From NCBI RefSeq assembly GCF_009674535.1, contig NZ_WKJK01000001.1, positions 186,001 through 250,000 on the forward strand: DNA of 64,000 nt, read 5' to 3'. Both the position numbers and the translations under genes were made by a program. Below are positions 52,158-60,225 of the stretch, one piece after another. How positions within the stretch are numbered: the first letter of the stretch is position 1; every line of letters begins with the position of its first letter. The stretch is from Duganella guangzhouensis. Its GTDB lineage: Bacteria; Pseudomonadota; Gammaproteobacteria; Burkholderiales; Burkholderiaceae_D. The notes under the pieces were generated by a model. The model ran no database searches. It was not told where the DNA came from and saw only the letters and a list, made by a program, of their open reading frames with translations.

Positions 52158-53393
52158 TTAGTGGCTCAGGCCCACATTGGCTGAGCGGCTCACCAGCAGC
52201 TGGCGCACGAACAGCACGCCCAAGCCGACGATGGCCGACAGCGTCATCACCGCCGCCATGCCGGCCAGCTGGTTGCCAGCCATGACACCGACCAGGGCAC
52301 CGGCGCTGGCGCCGCCCAGCATCTGCATTGAGCGCAGCAGGGCGGACGCGCTGCCAGCCACATTGCCGACCGAGGACAGCGCCTGGTGGGTGGCATTCGG
52401 CATTACGATGCCGGCGCAGACATTGGTCAGCAAAACGCAGCCGGCAATCAGCACCACCGAATGTGCACCCATGGTGGCGGCGATCAGCAGCGCGCTGCTG
52501 ACGACAGCGGAGCCGATCACGGCGCCGATCAGCAAACGGTCGGTGCCCCAGCGACGCGCCAGGCGGCCAACGCCAAACGCACCGAGCATGGTGCCGGCCG
52601 CAGTCAGCGCGAACAGTCCACCGTAAGCAGCGCTGGACAGGCCCAGCATGTCAATGAACACCGCCGACGAGCCGGTGATATAGGCGAACATGGTGCCGAA
52701 CGAGGCGGCCAGCATCGCCGCATGCACCAGATAGTGCTTGTTCTTCAGCACCTGCGCATAGGCGCCGATGGCGCTGCGGAACACGTTCTGCTGGTTTTGG
52801 GCCGGGGTGGCCGGCTGTGGACGCGTCTCTTTATACCCGAACAGGCACAGTAACAGCAGCACGAAACCGATCACGCCCAGGCAGGCGTAGATCACGCGCC
52901 AGCTGCCGAGTTGCAGCAGGCCGGCGCCAAACAGCGGCGCCACCAGCGGTGCGACCGCATTCACCAGCGCCACATAGGACTGGCGCGACAGCGCCGCATG
53001 GCCGCTGAAGACGTCGCGCACAATCGCTGCCGGCAGCGAGGCGGCGGCACCGGCGGCCACGCCCTGAATCAGGCGCACCAGCAGCAGCGAGGCGATCTGG
53101 TTGGCGTAGGCGCAGCCGATGGCGGCGGCCGAGAACATGGCCAGGCCGAACAGCAGCACCGGCTTGCGGCCATAGCGATCCGACAAGGGACCAAACAGGA
53201 TAGGGCCGACCGAGAAGCCGAGCAGGAACACGGTCAGGGTGCGGGTGGCTTCACCGATGCTGATGCCAAAACTGGCCTGCAGCGCGGGAATCGCCGGCAG
53301 GCCGATGTCGGTGGCCAGCGGCGGCAGCATCGACAGCAAACCCAGCATGACGATGTAAAAAGGAGAGGTGGACGGTATATATCGGCGTGGCAT
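52158..53393 (-). CDS. Bcr/CflA-type MFS exporter
   Basis: A 411-residue inner-membrane protein with about 12 hydrophobic segments. MLGLLSMLPPLATDIGLPAIPALQASF, GPLSDRYGRKPVLLFGLAMF and RLIQGVAAGAAASLPAAIVRD are typical of the Bcr/CflA drug efflux group. The frame extends to 53744 on paper, but that region is the divergent IclR gene, and MPRRYIPSTSPFYIV is a proper N-terminus, so I start at 53393. It is divergent from the IclR gene, and the palindromes between them probably control it. Confidence 0.88.
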   Translation of the reverse strand: MPRRYIPSTSPFYIVMLGLLSMLPPLATDIGLPAIPALQASFGISIGEATRTLTVFLLGFSVGPILFGPLSDRYGRKPVLLFGLAMFSAAAIGCAYANQIASLLLVRLIQGVAAGAAASLPAAIVRDVFSGHAALSRQSYVALVNAVAPLVAPLFGAGLLQLGSWRVIYACLGVIGFVLLLLCLFGYKETRPQPATPAQNQQNVFRSAIGAYAQVLKNKHYLVHAAMLAASFGTMFAYITGSSAVFIDMLGLSSAAYGGLFALTAAGTMLGAFGVGRLARRWGTDRLLIGAVIGSAVVSSALLIAATMGAHSVVLIAGCVLLTNVCAGIVMPNATHQALSSVGNVAGSASALLRSMQMLGGASAGALVGVMAGNQLAGMAAVMTLSAIVGLGVLFVRQLLVSRSANVGLSH

Positions 53394-53402
53394 ATCATTC
53401 AG

Positions 53403-53444
53403 TGTATCGTTAGGCGATACAGTAGTGTACCACGATGCGATACA
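53403..53444. promoter_or_regulatory. Tandem palindromic operators between the exporter and IclR genes
   Basis: TGTATCG-N5-CGATACA (53403-53421) is a perfect 19-bp dyad. A second, imperfect one (TGTACCA-N5-CGATACA, 53426-53444) starts 23 bases later, about two helical turns. They sit just upstream of the exporter start (53393) and the IclR start (53470) and suit binding of the IclR protein as a dimer pair. Confidence 0.7.
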
Positions 53445-53469
53445 TTTTGCACTGCAGCATGGAGACGGC

Positions 53470-54216
53470 ATGGAAGGAATACAAGTTATATCGAGGGCGG
53501 CGGCGATTTTGCGCGAGGTGGGCGCCCGGCCCGACGGCCTCAGCCTGGGCAAACTGGCGGCCGCCACCGGGCTGGCGCGCTCGACGGTCCAGCGCATTGT
53601 TGACGCTTTGGAAATGGAACATCTGGTCCAGGCCGGCACCGGCGGGGTGCGGCCGGGCTGGGGGCTGCGCCGGCTGGGCGAGTTGCCTGGCTCCGGCATC
53701 GCCCAGGAATTGCGCGCCGCGCTGTTCGAGCTGTTTGAGGCCACTCACGAAACCATCGACTTGTCGACGCTGAGCGCGGGCGAGGTGCTGTTTATGGACC
53801 GTTTCCTGTCCGACCAGCCGGTGCGGGCGGTGCCGGCGGTGGGCACCACCTATCCGGCCTACACCATGTCGACCGGTAAGGCTTTGCTGTCCTGCCTGAG
53901 CGACGTGGAGATTGAAAAGCTGTATGGCGGCGCGCCGCTGCAGCGTCTGACCGACAATTCGGTGGCCAGCGTGGCCGAGCTGTTGGCGCAGCTGGAGGGC
54001 ATCCGTCACGGCGCGTTTGCCTACGATCTGGAAGAGCACGCGCTGGGCAAATGTGCGATCGGCCTGCCGCTCGGCATGCACAACGGCGTGCTGCTGGCGG
54101 TATCGGTGGTGCTGCCGACGGTGCGCTTCGACAGCCAGCGCACCATCATCGAAGCCGGGTTGCAGCGCTGCGTGCAGCGCTGCCGCCAGCAACTGGGCAT
54201 GCCGCCGGCCGCTTGA
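53470..54216 (+). CDS. IclR-family transcriptional regulator
   Basis: This 248-residue regulator has an N-terminal winged helix (SRAAAILREVG and LGKLAAATGLARSTVQRIVDALEMEH, about residues 8-55) and the C-terminal effector domain (TYPAYTMSTGKALLS near 135 and LEEHALGKCAIGLPLGMHNGVLLAVSVVLP). The ATG at 53470 follows GGAGACGGC; the reading frame further upstream is part of the control region. It is divergent from the Bcr/CflA exporter and probably autoregulated through the two dyads. IclR ligands are often aromatic or small organic acids. The convergent LysR ends four bases away. Confidence 0.92.
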   Translation: MEGIQVISRAAAILREVGARPDGLSLGKLAAATGLARSTVQRIVDALEMEHLVQAGTGGVRPGWGLRRLGELPGSGIAQELRAALFELFEATHETIDLSTLSAGEVLFMDRFLSDQPVRAVPAVGTTYPAYTMSTGKALLSCLSDVEIEKLYGGAPLQRLTDNSVASVAELLAQLEGIRHGAFAYDLEEHALGKCAIGLPLGMHNGVLLAVSVVLPTVRFDSQRTIIEAGLQRCVQRCRQQLGMPPAA

Positions 54217-54219
54217 GCG

Positions 54220-55122
54220 TCAGGCCGACGGTGCGCGGAAGTCCTCGGCGATGAAGTCGATGAAGGCGCGCACCTTGGCCGGCAGGTTGCTGCGGCTGAG
54301 GTAATACACGTAAAGATCGGCGTCGGGCAGGCGGTAGTCCGTCATCACTTCTTTCAGGCGGCCGCTGGCCAGGTATTTGGCCACGTCCCATTCCGAGCGC
54401 TGGACGATGCCGTGGCCCTCCAGCGCCCAATTGAGGACGATGTCGCCATCGTTGCTGGAGACCGCGCCGCGCACCTTCACCAGTTCCACCGCTTTCCCTT
54501 TTTGCAGGCGCCAGGTGCCGTACACGTCGTCGTTCTGGCGGTGCAGGATGCAGCGGTGGCGATGCAGCTCGGCCGGCGTCTGCGGTTCGCCCGCTTGGTT
54601 GAGGTAAGCCGGCGAGGCGCACAGGAAGCGCCGGTTGGACATCAGCTTGCGCGCGGTCAGGCGCGTATCCGGCAGCTCGCCGAAGCGGATCGCCAGGTCG
54701 TAGGCTTCTTCCACCAGACTGATAGGACGGTCGGTCAGGTGCAGTTCCACCTCAACTTCCGGATAGCGGTGGGCAAAGCGCGAGACCAGCGGCGCGATGC
54801 GGGTGCGGCCGAAACCCGGCGTCGCATTCACCCGCAGCAGACCCTTGGGCGCGGCGCGGCCGCTGGACACCGATTCCTCCATGTCGCGGATGCTGGCCAG
54901 GATCTGCGTGGCCTGGGCCAGATACAGCTCGCCCTCGTTGGTCAGGCTGATGCGGCGCGTGGTGCGGTTAACCAGCCGCACGCCCAACCGCTGCTCCATC
55001 AGGCTAAGGCGCTTGGTGACGGCCGGCGGGGTGACGCCCAGCTCGCGCGCGGTGGCGGTCATGCTGCCCAACTTGGCCAGCAGGGCGAAGAACGACAGAT
55101 CCGGCGCCGTTTCAATTTTCAT
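54220..55122 (-). CDS. LysR-family regulator divergent from tarD
   Basis: A 300-residue LysR protein with helix-turn-helix MKIETAPDLSFFALLAKLGSMTATARELGVTPPAVTKRLSLME and effector domain beginning near residue 90 (GLLRVNATPGFGR). It belongs to the common CrgA-like group, unlike the NodD-like ones in the central cluster. The long open frame upstream overlaps tarD and is rejected, since the family N-terminus sets the start at 55122. It lies 87 bases from the divergent D-tartrate dehydratase gene and is the obvious candidate for its tartrate-responsive regulator. Confidence 0.9.
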   Translation of the reverse strand: MKIETAPDLSFFALLAKLGSMTATARELGVTPPAVTKRLSLMEQRLGVRLVNRTTRRISLTNEGELYLAQATQILASIRDMEESVSSGRAAPKGLLRVNATPGFGRTRIAPLVSRFAHRYPEVEVELHLTDRPISLVEEAYDLAIRFGELPDTRLTARKLMSNRRFLCASPAYLNQAGEPQTPAELHRHRCILHRQNDDVYGTWRLQKGKAVELVKVRGAVSSNDGDIVLNWALEGHGIVQRSEWDVAKYLASGRLKEVMTDYRLPDADLYVYYLSRSNLPAKVRAFIDFIAEDFRAPSA

Positions 55123-55135
55123 TTGAAGTAAATAA

Positions 55136-55148
55136 TGGTTTAAATCCA
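55136..55148. promoter_or_regulatory. Candidate LysR binding site in the lysR-tarD region
   Basis: TGGTTTAAATCCA is a T-N11-A type dyad with TGG/CCA arms, 13 bases upstream of the LysR start and about 60 bases before tarD. It is in the position expected for control of both divergent genes. Confidence 0.5.
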
Positions 55149-55209
55149 GGTGAATTATAAAGCATGGATTGAAGAGTAAGCTGGCGTCATTCTTAGTCAG
55201 GAGCTTTGC

Positions 55210-56376
55210 ATGAAAATCGTTGAAATCCGCGAAAAGACCGTCCCTATCAGTTCGCCCATCCGCAATGCCTATATTGACTTCAGCAAGATGACGCTGAGCC
55301 TGGTGGCGGTGGTGACCGACGTTATCCGCGACGGCAAGCCGGTGATCGGCTATGGCTTCAATTCCAATGGCCGTTATGGTCAGGGCACGCTGATGCGTGA
55401 GCGCTTCATTCCGCGCATTCTGGAGGCCGATCCGGCTTCGCTGGTGAATGACGAGGGTACCAATCTCGATCCGCACAAGATCTGGAACTGCATGTTCACC
55501 AATGAAAAACCGGGCGGCCACGGCGAGCGCTCGGTGGCCATCGGCACCATCGACATGGCGGTGTGGGACGCGGTGGCCAAGATCGAAGGCAAGCCGCTGT
55601 TCCAGTTGCTGGCTGACCGTTACGGTAACGGCCAGGCCGAGCGCAAGATCTTCGTCTACGCCGCCGGCGGCTATTATTATCCGGGCCAGGACCACGGCAA
55701 GCTGAAAGATGAAATGCGCAGCTATATCGATCGTGGCTACACGGTGGTGAAGAAGAAAATCGGCGGCGCCTCGCTGGATGAGGATCTGCGCCGTATCGAC
55801 AGCATCCTGTCGGTGCTGCAGGATGGCCAGAAGCTGGCGGTGGACGCCAACGGCCGTTTCGATCTCGACACCGCTATCAAGTACGCCAAAGCGCTGTCGC
55901 AGTACGATTTGTTCTGGTATGAGGAGCCGGGCGATCCTTTGGACTTCGAGCTGCAGGCCACGCTGCGCTACTACTACAAGAACCCGATGGCCACCGGCGA
56001 GGATCTGTTCTCGATGCAGGATGCGCGTAACCTGATCCGCTACGGCGGCATGCGCGCCGATCGCGATTGGCTGCAGTTCGACTGCGCGCTGAGTTACGGC
56101 TTGGTCGAGTACCTGCGCACGCTGGACATGCTGCGCGAGCATGGCTGGTCGCCAAGCCGCTGCATTCCGCACGGTGGCCACCAGATGTCGCTCAACATCG
56201 CGGCTGGCCTGGGCCTGGGCGGCAATGAATCGTATCCGGATCTGTTCCAGCCGTATGGCGGCTTCCCGGATGGCGTCAAGGTCGATAACGGCTACATCAC
56301 CATGCCGGACCTGCCGGGCATTGGCTTCGAAGGCAAGGCCGATCTGTATGCCGAGATGGTGAAGCTGGCCGTTTGA
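55210..56376 (+). CDS. tarD: D(-)-tartrate dehydratase (enolase superfamily)
   Basis: This 388-residue enzyme of the mandelate racemase group dehydrates D-tartrate to oxaloacetate. It agrees along its length with Bradyrhizobium TarD as I remember it, including SSPIRNAYIDFSKMT, GYGFNSNGRYGQG, FVYAAGGYYYPG and IPHGGHQMSLNIAAGLGLGGNESYPDLFQPYGGFPDGV. Catalytic K181 and K183 (KKKIGGA), the metal ligands D212, E238 and E264, and H321 are all present, one residue off the known numbering. The product can be fed through malate or oxaloacetate metabolism, where the malic enzyme nearby may help. Its regulator is probably the divergent LysR. Confidence 0.93.
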   Translation: MKIVEIREKTVPISSPIRNAYIDFSKMTLSLVAVVTDVIRDGKPVIGYGFNSNGRYGQGTLMRERFIPRILEADPASLVNDEGTNLDPHKIWNCMFTNEKPGGHGERSVAIGTIDMAVWDAVAKIEGKPLFQLLADRYGNGQAERKIFVYAAGGYYYPGQDHGKLKDEMRSYIDRGYTVVKKKIGGASLDEDLRRIDSILSVLQDGQKLAVDANGRFDLDTAIKYAKALSQYDLFWYEEPGDPLDFELQATLRYYYKNPMATGEDLFSMQDARNLIRYGGMRADRDWLQFDCALSYGLVEYLRTLDMLREHGWSPSRCIPHGGHQMSLNIAAGLGLGGNESYPDLFQPYGGFPDGVKVDNGYITMPDLPGIGFEGKADLYAEMVKLAV

Positions 56377-56406
56377 TCGGCGGGTTCGCTATGCCTGATG
56401 TGTTAG

Positions 56407-56426
56407 GATGCGGCGTTACCCGCATC
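56407..56426 (+). other. Hairpin in the leader of the small acidic protein gene
   Basis: GATGCGG (56407-56413) pairs with CCGCATC (56420-56426) around a six-base loop, 22 bases before the ATG at 56449. There is no T-run, so it is a leader structure or weak tarD terminator. Confidence 0.4.
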
Positions 56427-56448
56427 TGAACACATGAAGGAAAGTAGC

Positions 56449-56649
56449 ATGGCAAAAAAGAAAGAAGAGCTGGACGCGGAAACGCTGGAGCTGATTAACT
56501 GGTGCATCGAAGTCGAAGGCTTCCTGGTCCAGGGTGGCGCTACGGTGGAGCAGGCGCAGGATCATATCGAAGAGCAGATCGAGTGGTTCACCGATCAGTT
56601 TTACGATGGTCTGACGCCGGAAGAAGCCGCGAAAGAAGCGCTGGCGTAA
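56449..56649 (+). CDS. Small acidic protein of unknown function
   Basis: This is a 66-residue, strongly acidic, probably all-helical protein (MAKKKEELDAETLELINWCIEVEG..., then GATVEQAQDHIEEQIEWFTDQFYDGLTPEEAAKEALA). It has no signal peptide or known motif. The ATG at 56449 is used because AAGGA lies seven bases upstream; an ATG at 56434 has none. Helix-rich acidic small proteins of this kind are common conserved hypotheticals in betaproteobacteria. It stands alone between tarD and the rhamnosidase gene, with no clear functional link. Confidence 0.75.
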   Translation: MAKKKEELDAETLELINWCIEVEGFLVQGGATVEQAQDHIEEQIEWFTDQFYDGLTPEEAAKEALA

Positions 56650-56705
56650 CTATCGATCACGAAAGCCGATAGCTCGTATCGAAACTTTGGCGTTGGGCTT
56701 GGGCG

Positions 56706-56735
56706 TTTTCACTGTTATCTTGCAGGGCATAATAA
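56706..56735 (+). promoter_or_regulatory. Candidate promoter of the GH106 gene
   Basis: TTTCAC (56707-56712) and TAATAA (56730-56735) are 17 bases apart. The transcript would start close to the AAGGAG ribosome binding site at 56740-56745, which makes the leader very short. An upstream CTATCG-N11-CGATAG repeat (56650-56672) could be an operator or the end of the small-protein gene. Confidence 0.35.
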
Positions 56736-56753
56736 CTGCAAGGAGACAGCTGC

Positions 56754-59700
56754 ATGAACGCCCATCCCACCAAGGGACAACGCAAACTCATCGCCGCCAT
56801 GATCGCTTCCGCCCTGACCTGGGCAGGGAGCGCGGCCGCGTTGGACGCCAACGATTTCCAGAACCCGCCCAATTCCGCGCGCCCACGCGTGTGGTGGCAT
56901 TGGCTGAACGGGAACATCACCAAAGAAGGTATTCAGAAAGACATCGAGTGGATGTCGCGTACCGGTATCGGCGGTCTGCAGAATTTCGACGCCGAGATGA
57001 TGACGCCACAACTGGTGGCGAAGCGCCTGAAATATATGGACCCCGACTGGGGCGATGCCTTTAAATATGCGGCCCAGCTGGCGGAACAGCATCAGCTGGA
57101 ATTCGGCATTGCCGCGTCGCCTGGCTGGAGCGAGTCCGGCGGGCCGTGGGTGCCGGCGCAGGATGGCATGAAGAAGCTGGTGTGGAACGAGACCGTGGTG
57201 GAAGGCGGCCAACCGGTTAAACTGGCGCCGCTGCCGCAGGTGAGCGGTCCGTTCCAGGACTTGTTCGTCCAACCGGACATCATGGGCCAGGTGCCGGACG
57301 CGAAGACGCTGCCGCACTTCGGCGCCGACGTGGCGGTGTACGCTTATCCGCTTGCCGCGGCCGATGCTGCGGCAGTGGCGCTGCCCGCGATCCGCGCAGA
57401 AGGCCAGACGCTGGATGCGGCCAAGCTGGCCGCGCTGGGCACCGGCGCGGTGGAACTGACACAGCCAACGGCGGACAAGCCGTTGATCATCACGCTGGAT
57501 TACGACGCGCCGCAGACGGTGCGCTCGGCCACGGTATTCTGTCCGGGCGTGGCCACGGTATTCGAAGGTGCAGCTTATGACACGGTGCTGGAAGCCAGCG
57601 ACGATGGCAAAACCTGGCGCAAGGCAGCCACGCTGCAGCTGTCGCTGGTGCCTGCCACCGCCGGTTTCGCGCCGGTGACGGCGTCGCACTTCCGGGTGGT
57701 GGTGACGGCGCGGCCGCCGGTCATTAATCCTGGTTTCATGCCGGTGGCCGGTGCCGATACGGGCCCGTTCGGGGGCCTGGCGCAGCCTAAGAAGGTGCAT
57801 CTGGGTCAGCTGACGCTGTCGTCGGCGCCCAAAGTCAATCAGTTTGAATCCAAGGCCGGCTTTGCGACAGTGGGCGATTACCTGGCGCTGGATGGCGACG
57901 TCAATGCGCAGGAAGCCGGCGTTGCGCCGTCCGCCGTGGTCGACCTGACCGGCAAGCTGGCCGCCGACGGTACGCTGAACTGGACGCCGCCGAAAGGCAA
58001 GTGGAAGATTCTGCGTCTGGGCTATTCGCTGACCGGCATCGAGAACCATCCGGCCACGCCGGAAGCGACCGGGCTGGAAGTGGACAAGTACGACGCCCAG
58101 GCGGTGCGCCGTTATCTGCAGACTTATCTCGGCAAATACCAGAACGTGGTGGGCAAGGATCTGATCGGCGCGCGCGGCCTGCGCGCGATGGTCACCGACA
58201 GTACCGAAGTCGGTTCGTCCAACTGGACGCCGCGCCTGCTGGAACAGTTCAAACGTCTGCGTGGCTACGATGCGCGGCCATGGCTGCCGGCGCTGACCGG
58301 CGTCATCATCGGCGACCGCGCCCGCACCGACGCCTTCCTGTACGATTATCGTCGCACGCTGGCCGATCTGATGGCGAGCGAGCACTATGGCACGGTGGCG
58401 ACCATCGCGCATGAACATGGCATCAAGCTGTATGGCGAGGCGCTGGAAAGCGCGCGCGTGACGCTGGGCGACGATATGACGATGCGCAGCTACGCCGATG
58501 TGCCGATGGCGGCGATGTGGACTTATCGTCAGGAGTTCGGCGTGAATCCAACCGCGATTGCGGACATGCGCGGCGCGGCCTCGGTGTCGCACGTGTATGG
58601 CCGGAATCTGGTGGCGGCGGAGTCGCTGACGTCGGCCATGGCGCCGTGGGCGTTTGCGCCGTCCGATCTGCGGCCGATGATCGATATGGAGTTCGCCAGC
58701 GGCGTCAATCTGCCGGTGATTCACACCTCGGTGCACCAGCCGCTGGACGATGACAAGAAGCCGGGCCTGTCGCTGGCGATCTTCGGCCAGTACTTCAACC
58801 GCAACGAGACCTGGGCCGGCATGGCGCGGCCGTGGGTGGATTACATCGCCCGCAGTGCCTATCTGCTGCAGCAGGGCCGCTACTATGCGGACGTGGCTTA
58901 CTTCTATGGCGAGGAAGCGCCGCTGGTGTCGCTATATAAAAAGGGCCAGCCGGAAGACGCGCCGCAGCGCTATGCGTATGACTTTGTGAATGCGGATGTG
59001 CTGGCGACGCAATTGTCGGTCAAGGATGGCGCGTTCGTGGCGCGCAGCGGTGCGCGTTACCGCGTGCTGTTCCTCGGTGGCGCCAGCCATCGCATGACGC
59101 TGGCCACGCTGCGCCGTCTGCACGCGCTGGCGGAGCAGGGCGGCACCATTGTCGGCCAGGCGCCGGTGGCTTCGCTGGGGTTGGCGGATGATGCGAAGCA
59201 GTTTAACGCGCTGGTGAAGAAGCTGTGGAGCGGTGCGGCTGTCACCAAGGTTGGCAAGGGTAAGGTTGTCAATGGACGCGATGTGGAAGCCGCGTTGCAG
59301 TCGGTAGGTCAGCAGCCGGACTTTGAATATGCGTCGGCCGGCAAGGCGCCACTGATGTTTGTGCACCGCCGGTTGGATGATGGCGATGTGTACTATGTCT
59401 CCAATCGCAGCCATGAGGCGGTGCAGACCGATGTGCGCTTCAATGTCAGCGGCAAGGCGGCGGAGCTGTGGCATGCGGAGAGCGGCAAGAGTGAGCCGGT
59501 GAGCTATCGCGCGCAGGACAAGCGCACTGTGGTGGCGCTGAATCTGGCGCCGTTGTCGTCGACGTTTGTGGTGTTCCGCCGGCCGTCCGCGCAGGCAGCG
59601 GTGGCGGTGCCGGTGGCGAAGTGGTCGCAGGTGGCGGCGCTGGATGGCGGCTGGAATCTGAAGTTTGATGGCCTGGCCGCGCCGGCTCCGGTGGCGGTGA

Positions 59701-60110
59701 ATGCGCTGGCGTCGCTGTCGGATAGCGGCGATGCGCAGACGCGCTACTTCTCGGGCATCACCAGCTACCAGCGCAGCTTTGCGCTGCCGGCCGGCGTGAA
59801 GCCGGGTGCGGACCTCAAGCTGGATCTGGGCAAGGTGGGCGATGTGGCCGAGGTTTGGGTGAACGGCAAGCTGGCTGGCACGGCTTGGAAGGCGCCGTAT
59901 CAGGTCGATATCGGCTCGCTGGTGAACGAGGGCGCGAATACGCTGGAAGTGCGCGTGGCCAATCTGTGGGTGAACCGCTTGATTGGCGATGCACAGCCAG
60001 GCGTCACCAAAGTGACCTTCACCGCCGCGCCGACCTATACCAAGGACGCGCCGCTGCGGCCGTCCGGGCTGATTGGTCCGGTGACGCTGCTGTCGGAAGC
60101 CGCGAAATGA
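56754..60110 (+). CDS. GH106 alpha-L-rhamnosidase, exported
   Basis: This large 1118-residue protein has a signal peptide (about residues 1-30, ending SAAAL). It starts the GH106 pattern with PRVWWHWLNGNITKEGIQKDIEWM and GIAASPGWSESGGPWV, contains a central catalytic barrel with HEHGIKLYGEAL and ESLTSAMAPWAF, and ends in a galactose-binding-type jelly roll (SYQRSFALP and VWVNGKLAG, about 1000-1090). GH106 enzymes remove terminal alpha-L-rhamnose from rhamnogalacturonan or from flavonoid rhamnosides such as rutin or naringin. It is followed 115 bases later by a GH2 gene in the same direction, so the two probably act in sequence on one glycoside. Confidence 0.9.
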   Translation: MNAHPTKGQRKLIAAMIASALTWAGSAAALDANDFQNPPNSARPRVWWHWLNGNITKEGIQKDIEWMSRTGIGGLQNFDAEMMTPQLVAKRLKYMDPDWGDAFKYAAQLAEQHQLEFGIAASPGWSESGGPWVPAQDGMKKLVWNETVVEGGQPVKLAPLPQVSGPFQDLFVQPDIMGQVPDAKTLPHFGADVAVYAYPLAAADAAAVALPAIRAEGQTLDAAKLAALGTGAVELTQPTADKPLIITLDYDAPQTVRSATVFCPGVATVFEGAAYDTVLEASDDGKTWRKAATLQLSLVPATAGFAPVTASHFRVVVTARPPVINPGFMPVAGADTGPFGGLAQPKKVHLGQLTLSSAPKVNQFESKAGFATVGDYLALDGDVNAQEAGVAPSAVVDLTGKLAADGTLNWTPPKGKWKILRLGYSLTGIENHPATPEATGLEVDKYDAQAVRRYLQTYLGKYQNVVGKDLIGARGLRAMVTDSTEVGSSNWTPRLLEQFKRLRGYDARPWLPALTGVIIGDRARTDAFLYDYRRTLADLMASEHYGTVATIAHEHGIKLYGEALESARVTLGDDMTMRSYADVPMAAMWTYRQEFGVNPTAIADMRGAASVSHVYGRNLVAAESLTSAMAPWAFAPSDLRPMIDMEFASGVNLPVIHTSVHQPLDDDKKPGLSLAIFGQYFNRNETWAGMARPWVDYIARSAYLLQQGRYYADVAYFYGEEAPLVSLYKKGQPEDAPQRYAYDFVNADVLATQLSVKDGAFVARSGARYRVLFLGGASHRMTLATLRRLHALAEQGGTIVGQAPVASLGLADDAKQFNALVKKLWSGAAVTKVGKGKVVNGRDVEAALQSVGQQPDFEYASAGKAPLMFVHRRLDDGDVYYVSNRSHEAVQTDVRFNVSGKAAELWHAESGKSEPVSYRAQDKRTVVALNLAPLSSTFVVFRRPSAQAAVAVPVAKWSQVAALDGGWNLKFDGLAAPAPVAVNALASLSDSGDAQTRYFSGITSYQRSFALPAGVKPGADLKLDLGKVGDVAEVWVNGKLAGTAWKAPYQVDIGSLVNEGANTLEVRVANLWVNRLIGDAQPGVTKVTFTAAPTYTKDAPLRPSGLIGPVTLLSEAAK

Positions 60111-60139
60111 GGTAACTGCCCTCGGCTGCAAGCGGGGAT

Positions 60140-60155
60140 AATCAATTATTTGATT
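60140..60155. repeat. AT-rich inverted repeat in the GH106-GH2 gap
   Basis: AATCAA (60140-60145) and TTGATT (60150-60155) surround TTAT. It lies 25 bases upstream of the long inverted repeat at 60179 and could be an operator or part of a promoter; TTGATT is a plausible -35 element. Confidence 0.35.
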
Positions 60156-60178
60156 GATTGGCGCGCAGCATAGGCAAA

Positions 60179-60221
60179 ATCCCTCCATGGCATTACATTT
60201 CTTGAAATGCCATGGAGGGAT
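60179..60221 (+). promoter_or_regulatory. Perfect 16-bp inverted repeat that sequesters the GH2 ribosome binding site
   Basis: ATCCCTCCATGGCATT (60179-60194) and AATGCCATGGAGGGAT (60206-60221) form a perfect 16-bp stem with an 11-base loop. The right arm contains GGAGGG, which ends six bases before the GTG at 60226 and is the only good ribosome binding site for the GH2 gene. Folded, the stem would hide it. A temperature, protein or transcript-length switch is possible. Confidence 0.65.
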
Positions 60222-60225
60222 CTAC

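Noticed and set aside
53394..53744. N-terminal extension of the Bcr/CflA exporter
   Set aside because: It would run through the operators and the IclR gene on the other strand; the transporter N-terminus at 53393 is complete.
55123..56181. N-terminal extension of the LysR gene upstream of 55122
   Set aside because: It is antisense to tarD, and the LysR helix-turn-helix begins at 55122.
56715..58736. A 673-codon minus-strand frame across the rhamnosidase gene
   Set aside because: Shadow of the GH106 codons; His/Arg-rich composition, no motif and no ribosome binding site.
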